Assembly: GCA_964511185.1 (NCBI GenBank)
Contig: CAZEDU010000117.1
Coordinates: 1 to 16,028 of the forward strand
Length of the DNA stretch: 16,028 bases
Direction of reading: 5' to 3'
DNA from: CAZEDU01 sp964511185
Lineage (GTDB): Bacteria; Myxococcota; Myxococcia; Myxococcales; Myxococcaceae
The notes beneath the pieces were generated by a model. The model searched no databases, had not been told where the DNA came from, and worked only from the letters and a program-made list of their open reading frames with translations. The translations under genes were made by a program, and so were the position numbers. This document shows, piece by piece, positions 1 through 6,070 of the stretch (position 1 is the stretch's first letter; every line of letters begins with the position of its first letter).

Positions 1-497
1 TTCATGTCGTCGCGATCGTTTTGTGGCTCAAATAATCAGGGACAGCCCCTAGAACTCGAAAAACGTGGCTTCATTCTCGAACGAACTGAACAAGGAGTCG
101 CAGTGGGATACGCCTATCTCCCAAAAAATGACTGGCTCCGTGTTTCAGAACTCGGCATCGAATCAGGGCCTCCGAAGTGTGAGCTCAGGACGAGAGAGGC
201 CGTGCTTAGCCAGGCTGAACAGAAGCGACTCGGCGACCGCGGGGCCCTGGGCGCGCGGCTGACTCCGAGGATGAATGGCGCGAGCATGACGGGCATCCGT
301 ATTTCATCACTTGAGTCGGGTGGTCTCCTTCACAAAGTAGGTCTCTGCGAGGGGACGTACTGGAGTCAGTTTCGGGTACACCCGTTAGCGCGAAGAACTT
401 TGTCGATACCTTCGGCGTTCCTGCTGGAGCAAAGGTCGCGGAGTTCAAGTTGATCAGGGATGGGCAGGAGATCGTGATGAAAGTCCGGTTTCGTTGA
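1..497 (+). pseudogene. PDZ-domain protein, frameshifted, 5' end outside window
   Basis: The frame is open from base 1 (first ATG at 4) and reads about 117 residues that lead into a PDZ-like domain: GALGARLTP, then NGASMTGIRISSLESGG, then GLCEG. At the GGGG run 351-354 the reading must slip back one base. The continuing frame then reads DVLESVSGTPVSAKN, a stretch with FGVPAGAK, and IRDGQEIVMKVRFR before TGA at 495-497. The rejoined order (NG-x-GIRI, GL-x-GD-V, a G-x-P turn, a final R-DG strand) resembles the C-terminal PDZ domain of GspC-type secretion proteins and other bacterial PDZ proteins. In the unshifted frame the ORF ends early, at 451-453. One lost G in a homopolymer, either a real mutation or an assembly error, explains the break. 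The domain is fairly secure; the full protein and its role cannot be seen because the N-terminus is cut by the window edge. Confidence 0.6.
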
Positions 498-550
498 TCG
501 TCCGCAACCTCCCATGTCTCCCGTGCGCTCGGATGGAACACCGATGGAAC

Positions 551-585
551 AAGAAAGCCCCGGACAACTGGTCCGAGGCTTCTTT
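551..585 (-). terminator. Rho-independent terminator downstream of tRNA-Glu
   Basis: An imperfect inverted repeat of about 14 bp (AAGAAAGCCCCGGAC at 551-565 against GTCCGAGGCTTCTT at 571-584) encloses a 5-nt loop. Read on the minus strand the stem is followed by a T-rich tail (TTTCTTGTT). It lies 20 bp past the 3' end of tRNA-Glu. The plus side is also T-rich, so it may also stop the PDZ gene that ends at 497. Confidence 0.7.
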
Positions 586-604
586 CCATTCGAGAAACTG
601 CCTA

Positions 605-677
605 TGACCCTGCCGGGATTCGAACCCGGGTTTATGCCGTGAGAGGGCACCGTCCTAGGCCACTAGACGACAGGGCC
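605..677 (-). tRNA. tRNA-Glu, anticodon CTC
   Basis: The minus strand folds into a complete cloverleaf. The acceptor GGCCCTG pairs with CAGGGTC (one G-U pair) and the discriminator is A at 605. The anticodon stem GTGCC/GGCAT carries loop CTCTCAC, giving anticodon CTC, which reads GAG. The T arm is CCGGG-TTCGAAT-CCCGG and the D arm holds CTAGTGGCCTAGGAC. CCA is not encoded. The synthetase that charges it, GltX, is encoded about 14 kb away in this window. Confidence 0.95.
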
Positions 678-698
678 GCGCTGCAAAACGACGCGCGT

Positions 699-727
699 TG
701 AGTACTCGGATCGACTCCTGGAGTCAA
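699..727 (-). promoter_or_regulatory. Candidate sigma70-type promoter for tRNA-Glu, with two palindromes
   Basis: On the minus strand TTGACT (727-722) and TACTCA (704-699) are 17 bp apart. This would place the start about 15 nt before the tRNA 5' end. The -35 box fits well and the -10 box poorly. The -35 overlaps the palindrome GACTCCTGGAGTC (713-725) and the -10 lies in GAGTACTC (700-707). It sits in the short gap after the 514-residue gene. Confidence 0.4.
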
Positions 728-743
728 TGCCTCGGCGAGCGGA

Positions 744-2288
744 CTAGCCAGCGGCCGCTTCGTCCGCGGTCGGTAGATCCTCGGGCACGCCCTCGACGGG
801 GGCGCCCTCGGCCGGCGGCGGCGCGCCTTCCGCTGGCGGGGTCTGGCCTTCCTGCGGCGGCGGGGCGCTGCCTTCGAGCACGCCCTGGATTCCACCGGTG
901 AGCAGCCGCGCCCAGATGCGCTTGTCGTGCTCGGCGATCTTCGCGGCCTCGAGACGGCCCATGCGGTCCTCGAACCGCGCCTTCACGGCCTCCCGCATCT
1001 TGACGATGTCCTCGGCGTTGAAGAGACCGGCGGTGTCGGCCGAGGCCACCATCTCGAGCACGGTCAGCTGCGAGCCGCCACCGCGCTCGAGCAGGTCGGA
1101 GTCAATGCCGCGCTCGATGCCGGGCGTCGCCAGCACCTTCGGCAGCAGCCGCATGCCTTCGATCGCCGCCTCGTTCAGGCCTTTGTCGTTCCCCGACAGC
1201 TCGCCCTGCGCCACGACGAACGGCAGCGCGCCGCGCAACGCCAAACGCAAGCCCTTCAGCGACTTCTCGTCGCCGCCCTTCGCCTTCGCCGTCAGATCAC
1301 GCAGTCCCTCGGCGAGCGCGAGCTTCAGCCGGTCGGCGACGGCCTTCCCTTCGGGAGCCTTGCCGAGCTCGTTGATCAGGTGAGCCGCGAGCTCCGCGCC
1401 GTGACCGGCGCCGTCCTGGTCGTCGCCGCGAATCAGCGTCACCAGGCCGGACTGGAGCGCCTGGGGCAGCGTCTTGGCTTGCGCCAGCCGCGCCGTGAGC
1501 TGCTGCTTGATCGCCTCGCGCAGCTGCGGAGGCGAGTGCGTGAAGAGCCGGGCGAAGCCGCTCAACACCTTCCGGCCGTCCTTGGCGGTGGTCAGCTTGT
1601 CGAGCGAGGCGGTCAGCGCCGCTTGGACCTGCGGCTCGGCCATCAGGCCCATCTGGAACGCAGCGCGCCGGTTGTCGCGCATCATGCTGGCGAGCACCTG
1701 AACGGCGTCGTTCGCCTGCTCTTCGGAGATCTTCGTGGGGTCGGTGGGCAGCTTCTTGAAGTGCTTCTCGATCGCCGCGGCCATCGCCTCCTGGCCACGC
1801 AGCGCGAGCTGCTCGGCGCGGTTCGCCTTCGGCGGCTTGCCGCCATTCTGCGCCGACGCCGCGACGGCCTGCGCGAGCTCGGGCGAGCCTTGCCCCAGCT
1901 GCTCGACGATCTGCTGCGCGTTCGGCGCGTCCTTGAGCCCCTGCGCGACCGCGGCGACGAGCTGCGGCTGCGCCTGCGAGCTCGCGCCCTGGAAGGTCGC
2001 GACGGTCAGGTCGATGAAGCCCTTCGCGAGCTTCGAATCCTGCGACGCGGCGCCGATCTGCGTGAACACCTGGAGGTTCTCGCCGGTCGCCATCGCCTCC
2101 GCGGACGCCGGGCTCGACTTCACCTGCTTCACCAGCGCGCCGAGCAACTTCGGCGGGTTGTTCTGCATCTGGGTGAAGAGCTTGCCGATGGCGACCGTGG
2201 CCTTCTTGACCTGCGCCGGCGGCGGAGGCGGGCGAGCGGCAGCGACCGGAGCGGGACCGCGGGAGCCAGTGCGTTGGGTGGTGGCCAT
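744..2288 (-). CDS. Ala/Pro-rich helical protein of unknown function
   Basis: The protein has 514 residues from ATG 2288, preceded by GCGAGG about 7 nt upstream. An in-frame start at 2366 adds 26 residues but has no obvious ribosome site and overlaps the likely promoter. The N-terminus holds a Pro run (about residues 15-25), then a long region rich in Ala, Leu, Gln and Lys that looks almost wholly alpha-helical and vaguely repetitive (segments such as QLVAAVAQGLKDAP and ALTASLDKLTTAKDG). The C-terminal 45 residues are low complexity with PPAEGAP repeats ending in an acidic tail. There is no signal peptide, membrane segment or recognisable catalytic motif, so it is probably cytoplasmic. I do not recognise the family; it may be specific to the lineage. 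Before the element inserted it lay directly after tRNA-Gln and its terminator, and it is followed by tRNA-Glu. A large antisense ORF over the same region reflects its high-GC third positions. Confidence 0.85.
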   Translation of the reverse strand: MATTQRTGSRGPAPVAAARPPPPPAQVKKATVAIGKLFTQMQNNPPKLLGALVKQVKSSPASAEAMATGENLQVFTQIGAASQDSKLAKGFIDLTVATFQGASSQAQPQLVAAVAQGLKDAPNAQQIVEQLGQGSPELAQAVAASAQNGGKPPKANRAEQLALRGQEAMAAAIEKHFKKLPTDPTKISEEQANDAVQVLASMMRDNRRAAFQMGLMAEPQVQAALTASLDKLTTAKDGRKVLSGFARLFTHSPPQLREAIKQQLTARLAQAKTLPQALQSGLVTLIRGDDQDGAGHGAELAAHLINELGKAPEGKAVADRLKLALAEGLRDLTAKAKGGDEKSLKGLRLALRGALPFVVAQGELSGNDKGLNEAAIEGMRLLPKVLATPGIERGIDSDLLERGGGSQLTVLEMVASADTAGLFNAEDIVKMREAVKARFEDRMGRLEAAKIAEHDKRIWARLLTGGIQGVLEGSAPPPQEGQTPPAEGAPPPAEGAPVEGVPEDLPTADEAAAG

Positions 2289-2386
2289 GTGCAACCTCGC
2301 GAAAAGTCTTAAGTCAGCAATGCTAACTCGGGTGGGTACCTCGGTTATCGCCCCAAGCCAAGCCAAGGTTGCTGAATCTCAGGCGG

Positions 2387-2425
2387 AAAAACCGAAGGCC
2401 GCCGGAGTCGCCTCCGACGGCCTTC
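2387..2425 (-). terminator. Original tRNA-Gln terminator, now stranded at the left element end
   Basis: A 14-bp stem with one mismatch (2394-2407 against 2412-2425) and a 4-nt loop is followed on the minus strand by GGTTTTT (2393-2387). It starts 3 bp past the duplicated tRNA-Gln 3' fragment at 2428-2448. Before integration it would have lain just after the tRNA-Gln gene now found at 12059-12129. It is a strong intrinsic terminator in sequence. Confidence 0.8.
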
Positions 2426-2427
2426 TT

Positions 2428-2448
2428 GCTGGGGAACTAGGATTCGAA
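2428..2448. repeat. Left attachment site (21-bp tRNA-Gln 3' end duplicate)
   Basis: These 21 bp are identical to 12058-12078. The bases just outside differ (T at 2427 and G at 2449; A at 12057 and C at 12079). The sequence runs from the tRNA-Gln T-loop (TTCGAATC on the minus strand) through the acceptor strand TTCCCCA to the discriminator G and one more base. The rest of the tRNA is missing here, so this is the duplicated core left by site-specific integration. Confidence 0.88.
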
Positions 2449-2488
2449 GGATGTTCTCTTCACTCTAGCGCGACCAGCAAATAACCTT

Positions 2489-2508
2489 CTACACAACAGC
2501 TACACAAC
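2489..2508. repeat. Left pair of CTACACAAC repeats (candidate integrase arm sites)
   Basis: CTACACAAC occurs at 2489-2497 and 2500-2508, an 11-bp period, 40 bp inside the left core and 51 bp before the integrase start. The same pair with the same spacing and orientation lies at the right end (11978-11997). Direct repeats like this flanking the core are typical of arm-type binding sites for lambda-like integrases; binding here is inferred. Confidence 0.65.
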
Positions 2509-2559
2509 GCTTACCGAAAACACCACCCAGCAAACGCCTTTCGGGAAGGGAAGAGCACC

Positions 2560-3666
2560 ATGCCTCAGTGGGCCGGCACGTGGAAGGGCGGACGCTACTA
2601 CCTGAACGACGAGGGGAAGCGCGTCTATTTCATCGAGCGGCGTGTGTTGGGGCAGGTTCGTTCGATCAAGCTCAAGACGCACGACCGTCAGCTGGCCCTC
2701 GGTGAACTCGCCCGATTCCTCGCTGACCCAATCGCCTTCGTAAAGCCGCCACCCGAAGCCGAGGCCCCACCCGCCGCAGTTCTCATCGATCTCGATCGGG
2801 TGAAGCTCTACATGGCGTCGATCGAAAACCGGGTCCTGGACTACCGCGAAGCGAAGCGAAAGGACCTCCACGCGTGGGCTTCGTACCGTGACGCTAAGGG
2901 GCAGCCGCTAGACCTTCGGACCGTCGACATGCGCGCCCTAAGGTCGGCCCTCGAGTCTTTCGCACCCGACCCCAAGGGGACCGACAAGCGAAAGACCGGA
3001 GCGTTCAAGCGTAGAGCGGAGAGCCTCAACTGCTTCGCGAACTTCCTAGTGGCGGAGGGCGAGCTGAAGTTTTGGAACCCGCTGCGCACGACGCCAAGTC
3101 AGAAACCGGCAGAGCGACGCGCCGAACGGGAGGCCTATTCGCTCGAGGATGTGCAGAAAAAATGGAAGTCGTTGCCCGAGGGACCAGCTCGAGATGTTCT
3201 TATGGTCCGCGCCTCGACCGGAATGCACCACACCGAAATCGAACAGCTCCACGGCTGCAAAATCTACTCAGGACCGTTGCCAGATAAGGGCGTCGGAATC
3301 CGGAAGCTCGGCGGCGATCACGAAATCCAAGGCGTGATTCAGTTCCGACAGAAGACCAAGCCGCGTCATCGGGTCAGCGTGAGTGGCGACGTGCTTGATG
3401 CCGTGTTGCGCTTGCGTGAGAGTGGTGTTCCAACGCGCAAGCAAATGTGGACTGCGTTGGCGCCGCTGGTTCCGTCGAATCTGCGCCACACGTGGGTGAC
3501 TCTGTGCGGTGAAGTTGGCGAAGAAGTGACTTACAAGTCGAAGGGCATTCCACTGGACCGCATTCAGGCCATCGGTGGTCATCGCATCGGCTCGAGTATT
3601 ACGGAAATGTCCTACGACAAATTACAAGTGCCGCCGATGAGCAAGCTCCCGTTCGATTGGTCATAG
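2560..3666 (+). CDS. int: Tyrosine recombinase (phage-type integrase)
   Basis: The protein has 368 residues, with GGGAAG about 10 nt before ATG 2560. It catalyses site-specific integration through a tyrosine nucleophile; its target is presumably the tRNA-Gln core at 2428-2448. The N-terminal ~180 residues form the arm- and core-binding part. The catalytic half shows K267 (KTKPRHRV), SNLRH (R309), GGHR (H341) and Y352 in SYDKL, with the usual 11-residue H-to-Y spacing. Two normally conserved positions differ: the box I arginine is His223 (TGMHHTE instead of TGLRxSE), and the first His of HxxR is Ser306. It may be an active member of a divergent clade or weakened. It is the first gene inside the left end. 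Its TAG directly abuts the stop of the convergent excisionase-like gene. Confidence 0.9.
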   Translation: MPQWAGTWKGGRYYLNDEGKRVYFIERRVLGQVRSIKLKTHDRQLALGELARFLADPIAFVKPPPEAEAPPAAVLIDLDRVKLYMASIENRVLDYREAKRKDLHAWASYRDAKGQPLDLRTVDMRALRSALESFAPDPKGTDKRKTGAFKRRAESLNCFANFLVAEGELKFWNPLRTTPSQKPAERRAEREAYSLEDVQKKWKSLPEGPARDVLMVRASTGMHHTEIEQLHGCKIYSGPLPDKGVGIRKLGGDHEIQGVIQFRQKTKPRHRVSVSGDVLDAVLRLRESGVPTRKQMWTALAPLVPSNLRHTWVTLCGEVGEEVTYKSKGIPLDRIQAIGGHRIGSSITEMSYDKLQVPPMSKLPFDWS

Positions 3667-3879
3667 CGGTACGTCGTCGAGACTCCAGCCGGCGGGACCT
3701 GGAGCGTTCCGCTTTCTGGCTTTTGGGGCCTTCGGCATCAACGCGCGCTCGACACTCGCTCGATAGATTCGAAGCTCCCGGCCAAAGCGAGGCGCGCGTT
3801 CTAGAATGCCCCGCGCGAGTAGATAAAAGACCTGTCGGCGCTTGCAGCCTAAAAGCTGTGCGACCTCTTCCACGCCCAT
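3661..3879 (-). CDS. Excisionase-like helix-turn-helix protein
   Basis: The protein has 72 residues from ATG 3879, chosen because GTGAAGG lies 8 nt upstream; ATG 3885 and TTG 3900 are in frame but worse placed. Residues 3-45 read VEEVAQLLGCKRRQVFYLLARG, then RFGRELRIYRASVERAL. This is the winged-helix/HTH_17 pattern of excisionases and small MerR-like DNA binders, with a basic, Pro-rich tail after it. It is transcribed toward the integrase and the two coding regions share 6 bp, with their stop codons back to back. A recombination directionality factor next to its integrase is the natural reading. A plain regulator is also possible. Confidence 0.65.
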   Translation of the reverse strand: MGVEEVAQLLGCKRRQVFYLLARGILERAPRFGRELRIYRASVERALMPKAPKARKRNAPGPAGWSLDDVPL

Positions 3880-3967
3880 CACCATCACCTTCACCAACAA
3901 CCCGCGACCGTTCCGAAGTCACGGTTCCTAGCCACGCCGACCACGGTTGATCATTCGGCGCGGATTC

Positions 3968-4660
3968 CTAATCACAGAGCGGAAAGCGGGGCATTACGTT
4001 GCGCCCGATTAGGGCCTTAGCCCGCCTACGAATCTCAACGACCAGTTGTCCCCGCACTGGGATGTTCGATTCAAAGTCCACCGCGTCGACCGCCTCTCTG
4101 TACATCTCGCGGAATGCAGCCTCGGCCTCCTGGCGATAGACCGAGTCGCGTGTGTAGTTCTGATGAACGTTGAAGATGGGCCAGCCGTACTCTCGAGCTC
4201 GGTCAATCCAGCTCAGCTCGGCTCGGTTCATCTCGGGCGGGCTCTGAAACCGTTCAAGGATCAGAAGCTCGGGCTTGGTTCCACCGCTAAGGAGAAAGCG
4301 GATGGCTGTGGCTAGACGAGGATTGTGGTGTGAGTAAGCACGAGAAGCCTCGACGTGACGAGCGAAGCGACTCTCAGCATCGACTGTCTTCCCAATGTAG
4401 ATGGGTAGGCCCGAGCCTGGATTGATGAGCGCGTAGACGCAGTAGTCAGGGACTGATTGAGACGCCGAAGACACGTGTAGCTCCGAATCGTGTGAAGCAA
4501 ACGATGTGGAGCCGACAAGAGTTGGGTTCGAGAACCCGGTATTCGGCGGAACGTCAGGGGACCCGAAGGAACCCAGCGCTATAGGTCGCCAGTATAACGC
4601 GGTCGTCGATCTTTCGCCCACCGGCTCGGCGCGACTTGGCATGACTCTTTCGATCGACAT
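3968..4660 (-). CDS. GIY-YIG nuclease domain protein
   Basis: The protein has 230 residues from ATG 4660, which lies 5 nt after the upstream stop. A longer GTG start (4759) would overlap the upstream gene by about 94 bp and is less likely. Residues 73-167 form a GIY-YIG domain: VYALIN (75-80), IYIGKT (87-92), the catalytic Arg in ESRFARH (98) and the metal-binding Glu in NRAELSWID (148). This domain makes single-strand cuts in DNA and occurs in homing endonucleases, repair enzymes and phage proteins. Residues 1-70 are unusual, Ser/Pro-rich and probably disordered. The C-terminal ~60 residues form a helical, charged extension. It belongs to a minus-strand gene group inside the element. Whether it degrades foreign DNA, acts as a homing enzyme or serves the element is not visible. 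Confidence 0.8.
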   Translation of the reverse strand: MSIERVMPSRAEPVGERSTTALYWRPIALGSFGSPDVPPNTGFSNPTLVGSTSFASHDSELHVSSASQSVPDYCVYALINPGSGLPIYIGKTVDAESRFARHVEASRAYSHHNPRLATAIRFLLSGGTKPELLILERFQSPPEMNRAELSWIDRAREYGWPIFNVHQNYTRDSVYRQEAEAAFREMYREAVDAVDFESNIPVRGQLVVEIRRRAKALIGRNVMPRFPLCD

Positions 4661-4665
4661 GTTGC

Positions 4666-4848
4666 TTACCAAAAAGCGGCGAATTGCTTGGACCACCAGT
4701 CGCGCAGCCGGGGAAACAGGCGTGCTGGTTTCGCTGTGTCTCGTGCCCACGCGGACCACGTCACGGCGAGGAGTGCGTTGATGACGTCGGATTCGTCGTA
4801 GGACCCACTCCGGCGAGTCTCATAAGGCGGCGGGATCGAAGGTAACAA
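4666..4848 (-). CDS. Small protein, or C-terminal extension of the upstream gene
   Basis: This is a 60-codon frame that starts with TTG immediately after the TAG of the preceding gene and lies in the same frame as it. The sequence (YDESDVINALLAV, TWSAWARDTAKPARLF, LRDWWSKQFAAFW) is rich in Trp and looks coding. Its stop is 5 nt before the GIY-YIG start, as in a coupled operon. It may be a separate TTG-initiated peptide, or the upstream gene may once have been about 60 residues longer with a nonsense codon at 4849-4851. No known domain is recognised. Confidence 0.45.
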   Translation of the reverse strand: MLPSIPPPYETRRSGSYDESDVINALLAVTWSAWARDTAKPARLFPRLRDWWSKQFAAFW

Positions 4849-5421
4849 CTATGCATGCCCCACTTCAGAAGGCGCCTGGTCAACCAAAGCGGCCCAAAGC
4901 ACAGCGTTTACGAATGACCGGAACGTGACGGGCAGCGCGAAAACCTCGTACGCACGAGCAAGCCGGGCCAGCGTCTTATCCGTGACCGAAATCGTGACGC
5001 GATTCCGGTGACCGTAGGGTTGAGCGACGCGGCGGCAGATTGATGAGTAGAGAACCGCCGGGTTGCTTTCCAGGCCTTGGGCCACCGTCTCCAAGACGTC
5101 TCGCGCGAACGATTCTGGGTAGGGTTCGAGCGCGCAAGCCACAGCGTCATCGAGGAGTAGGTAGATGGTCGAGTGGTCGGGCTCGTCGTTGAAGTACACA
5201 TCGAGGGCACCCGCGAGTAGGGCGTTTAGCACCGACGCCAACGTGTACTCGTCGAAGACCTCCAAGACGCGCGCAAGAGAAACAGACGGTGTTTCGAATT
5301 CGGCGATCACGGGAACCGAAGGTACTTGCGGAGACCAGAGTCGCTCGACCATTTGGGGCATGAGCAAGTTCAACTCGTCGCGCTCGAGATACAAGCAGAC
5401 TCGATTCAACCAGTCGCCCAA
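4849..5421 (-). CDS. Unknown protein with ribbon-helix-helix-like C-terminus
   Basis: The protein has 190 residues from TTG 5421; the start is uncertain, no good ribosome site is visible, and the frame stays open to about 5490. The body is acidic and helical (YLERDELNLLMPQMVERLW, LARVLEVFDEYTLASVLNALL). Near residue 140 it reads NRVTISVTDKTLARLARAYEVF and then SFVNAVLWAAL, a strand-helix-helix pattern like a ribbon-helix-helix DNA binder. The likely left end of an IS lies at about 5457, only 36 bp upstream, so the original 5' end or promoter has probably been lost. It reads toward the GIY-YIG gene and may be the first surviving gene of that group. Its function is unknown. Confidence 0.55.
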   Translation of the reverse strand: MGDWLNRVCLYLERDELNLLMPQMVERLWSPQVPSVPVIAEFETPSVSLARVLEVFDEYTLASVLNALLAGALDVYFNDEPDHSTIYLLLDDAVACALEPYPESFARDVLETVAQGLESNPAVLYSSICRRVAQPYGHRNRVTISVTDKTLARLARAYEVFALPVTFRSFVNAVLWAALVDQAPSEVGHA

Positions 5422-5511
5422 GACGCGTGCTTCGGTTCCGGGGGTAGCGAACCTGGTGTAGCCCCCGTTTCGAACGGACAGGTCTGGAGGTCATAGGACT
5501 GACCTAGGACC

Positions 5512-5919
5512 ATGAGCGAAGCGAGAGACGTGAAGATGGGAGCAGTCGAGGTAATCCCGCCCATTCAACAGGGTCGGCGGCGGCGATTCGGAGCGGACGA
5601 GAAGAAGTTCTTCCTCGAGGCCGCCCAGGCGCCTGGCGAGAGCATCTCGTCGGTGGCGCGGCGCTACGGGGTGTCCCCGTCGCTTCTCTTCCGATGGCGG
5701 CGACTGCTAGACGAAGGAACTATGTCCAGCCTAGGCACTGAGGAGCCTCTGGTCCCCGAGTCGGAGCTGAAGAAGGCGGAGGCCCGCATCCGGGACCTCG
5801 AGCGCCTTCTGGGCCGAAAGACGCTCGAGAACGAGATTCTCAAGGACGCCTTCGAGCTCTCACGCTCAAAAAAACAGTTCTCGCAAAGGAGCTTGCCGCC
5901 CAAGGGAAGTACTCCGTGA
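5512..5919 (+). CDS. IS3-family transposase OrfA
   Basis: The protein has 135 residues. A helix-turn-helix lies at residues ~20-65 (FGADEKKFFLEAAQ, SISSVARRYGVSPSLLFRWRRL), followed by a leucine-zipper-like coiled coil (ELKKAEARIRDLERLLGRKT, LENEILKDAFELS). This is the standard OrfA layout that recognises the IS ends. The complete transposase would be an OrfAB fusion made by -1 frameshifting at the A7 run 5868-5874. With orfB truncated the IS cannot move by itself. The last ~17 residues after the A run are the normal unshifted tail. Confidence 0.85.
   Translation: MSEARDVKMGAVEVIPPIQQGRRRRFGADEKKFFLEAAQAPGESISSVARRYGVSPSLLFRWRRLLDEGTMSSLGTEEPLVPESELKKAEARIRDLERLLGRKTLENEILKDAFELSRSKKQFSQRSLPPKGSTP
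5868..5874 (+). promoter_or_regulatory. Slippery heptamer A AAA AAA for -1 frameshifting (OrfA to OrfAB)
   Basis: Seven A residues are phased as TC-A AAA AAA in the orfA frame. Slipping by -1 gives KKTVLAKELAAQGKYS, which runs straight into the orfB frame (VKAVAEALGVSRSNL). Coding continuity across the shift is good evidence that this is the family's frameshift site. Confidence 0.75.
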
Positions 5920-6070
5920 AGGCCGTAGCGGAAGCCCTGGGCGTCTCCCGATCCAACCTGATGCGCGAAACCGCCCCGAGAGCTCGCGGCCCCTACGAGA
6001 AGGCGGAGGACGAGGCGCTCCTCATCCGCATCCGTCGCGTCGTCGATGAACTCAAGACGTACGGGTACAA
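5875..6070 (+). pseudogene. IS3-family transposase OrfB, truncated
   Basis: This is the -1 frame after the slippery site; an independent GTG start at 5916 overlaps the orfA stop. Only the N-terminal ~65 codons remain: VKAVAEALGVSRSNLMRE, then a Glu/Arg-rich stretch ending RIRRVVDELKTYGYK, which matches the conserved TYGYR region just before the rve/DDE integrase core. None of the catalytic D, D, E residues is present. The sequence then passes into phage-type coding in another frame, and the orfB frame runs on as nonsense to 6224. Confidence 0.75.

Larger units (their letters stand above)
5457..6070 (+). mobile_element. IS3-family insertion sequence remnant, right part deleted
   Basis: A left terminal repeat of IS3 type is suggested at about 5457 (TGTAGCCCCCGT followed by CGAACGGACA; the GGACA ending is common in this family). 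orfA is complete. orfB is recognisable only to about 6070, where KTYGYK ends, and phage-type coding follows at once. No right terminal repeat or target duplication remains. The junction at 6070-6080 is best explained by a deletion starting inside the IS that removed the rest of orfB and the neighbouring prophage genes. Confidence 0.7.

Noticed and set aside
349..357. Programmed frameshift in the PDZ gene
   Set aside because: The GAGGGGAC context is not a recognised slippery heptamer and no stimulatory structure is obvious; a lost base is simpler.
927..2312. 461-residue plus-strand ORF
   Set aside because: It is antisense to the 514-residue gene, very Arg/Leu-rich and without motifs. It is a high-GC shadow of a gene with a good start and ribosome site.
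2428..2448. A separate tRNA pseudogene
   Set aside because: Only the T-loop-to-3' part is present and it ends exactly where the core repeat ends, so it is an attachment site.
5165..5461. 98-residue plus-strand ORF
   Set aside because: It is antisense to the unknown 190-residue gene and has no domain or ribosome site.
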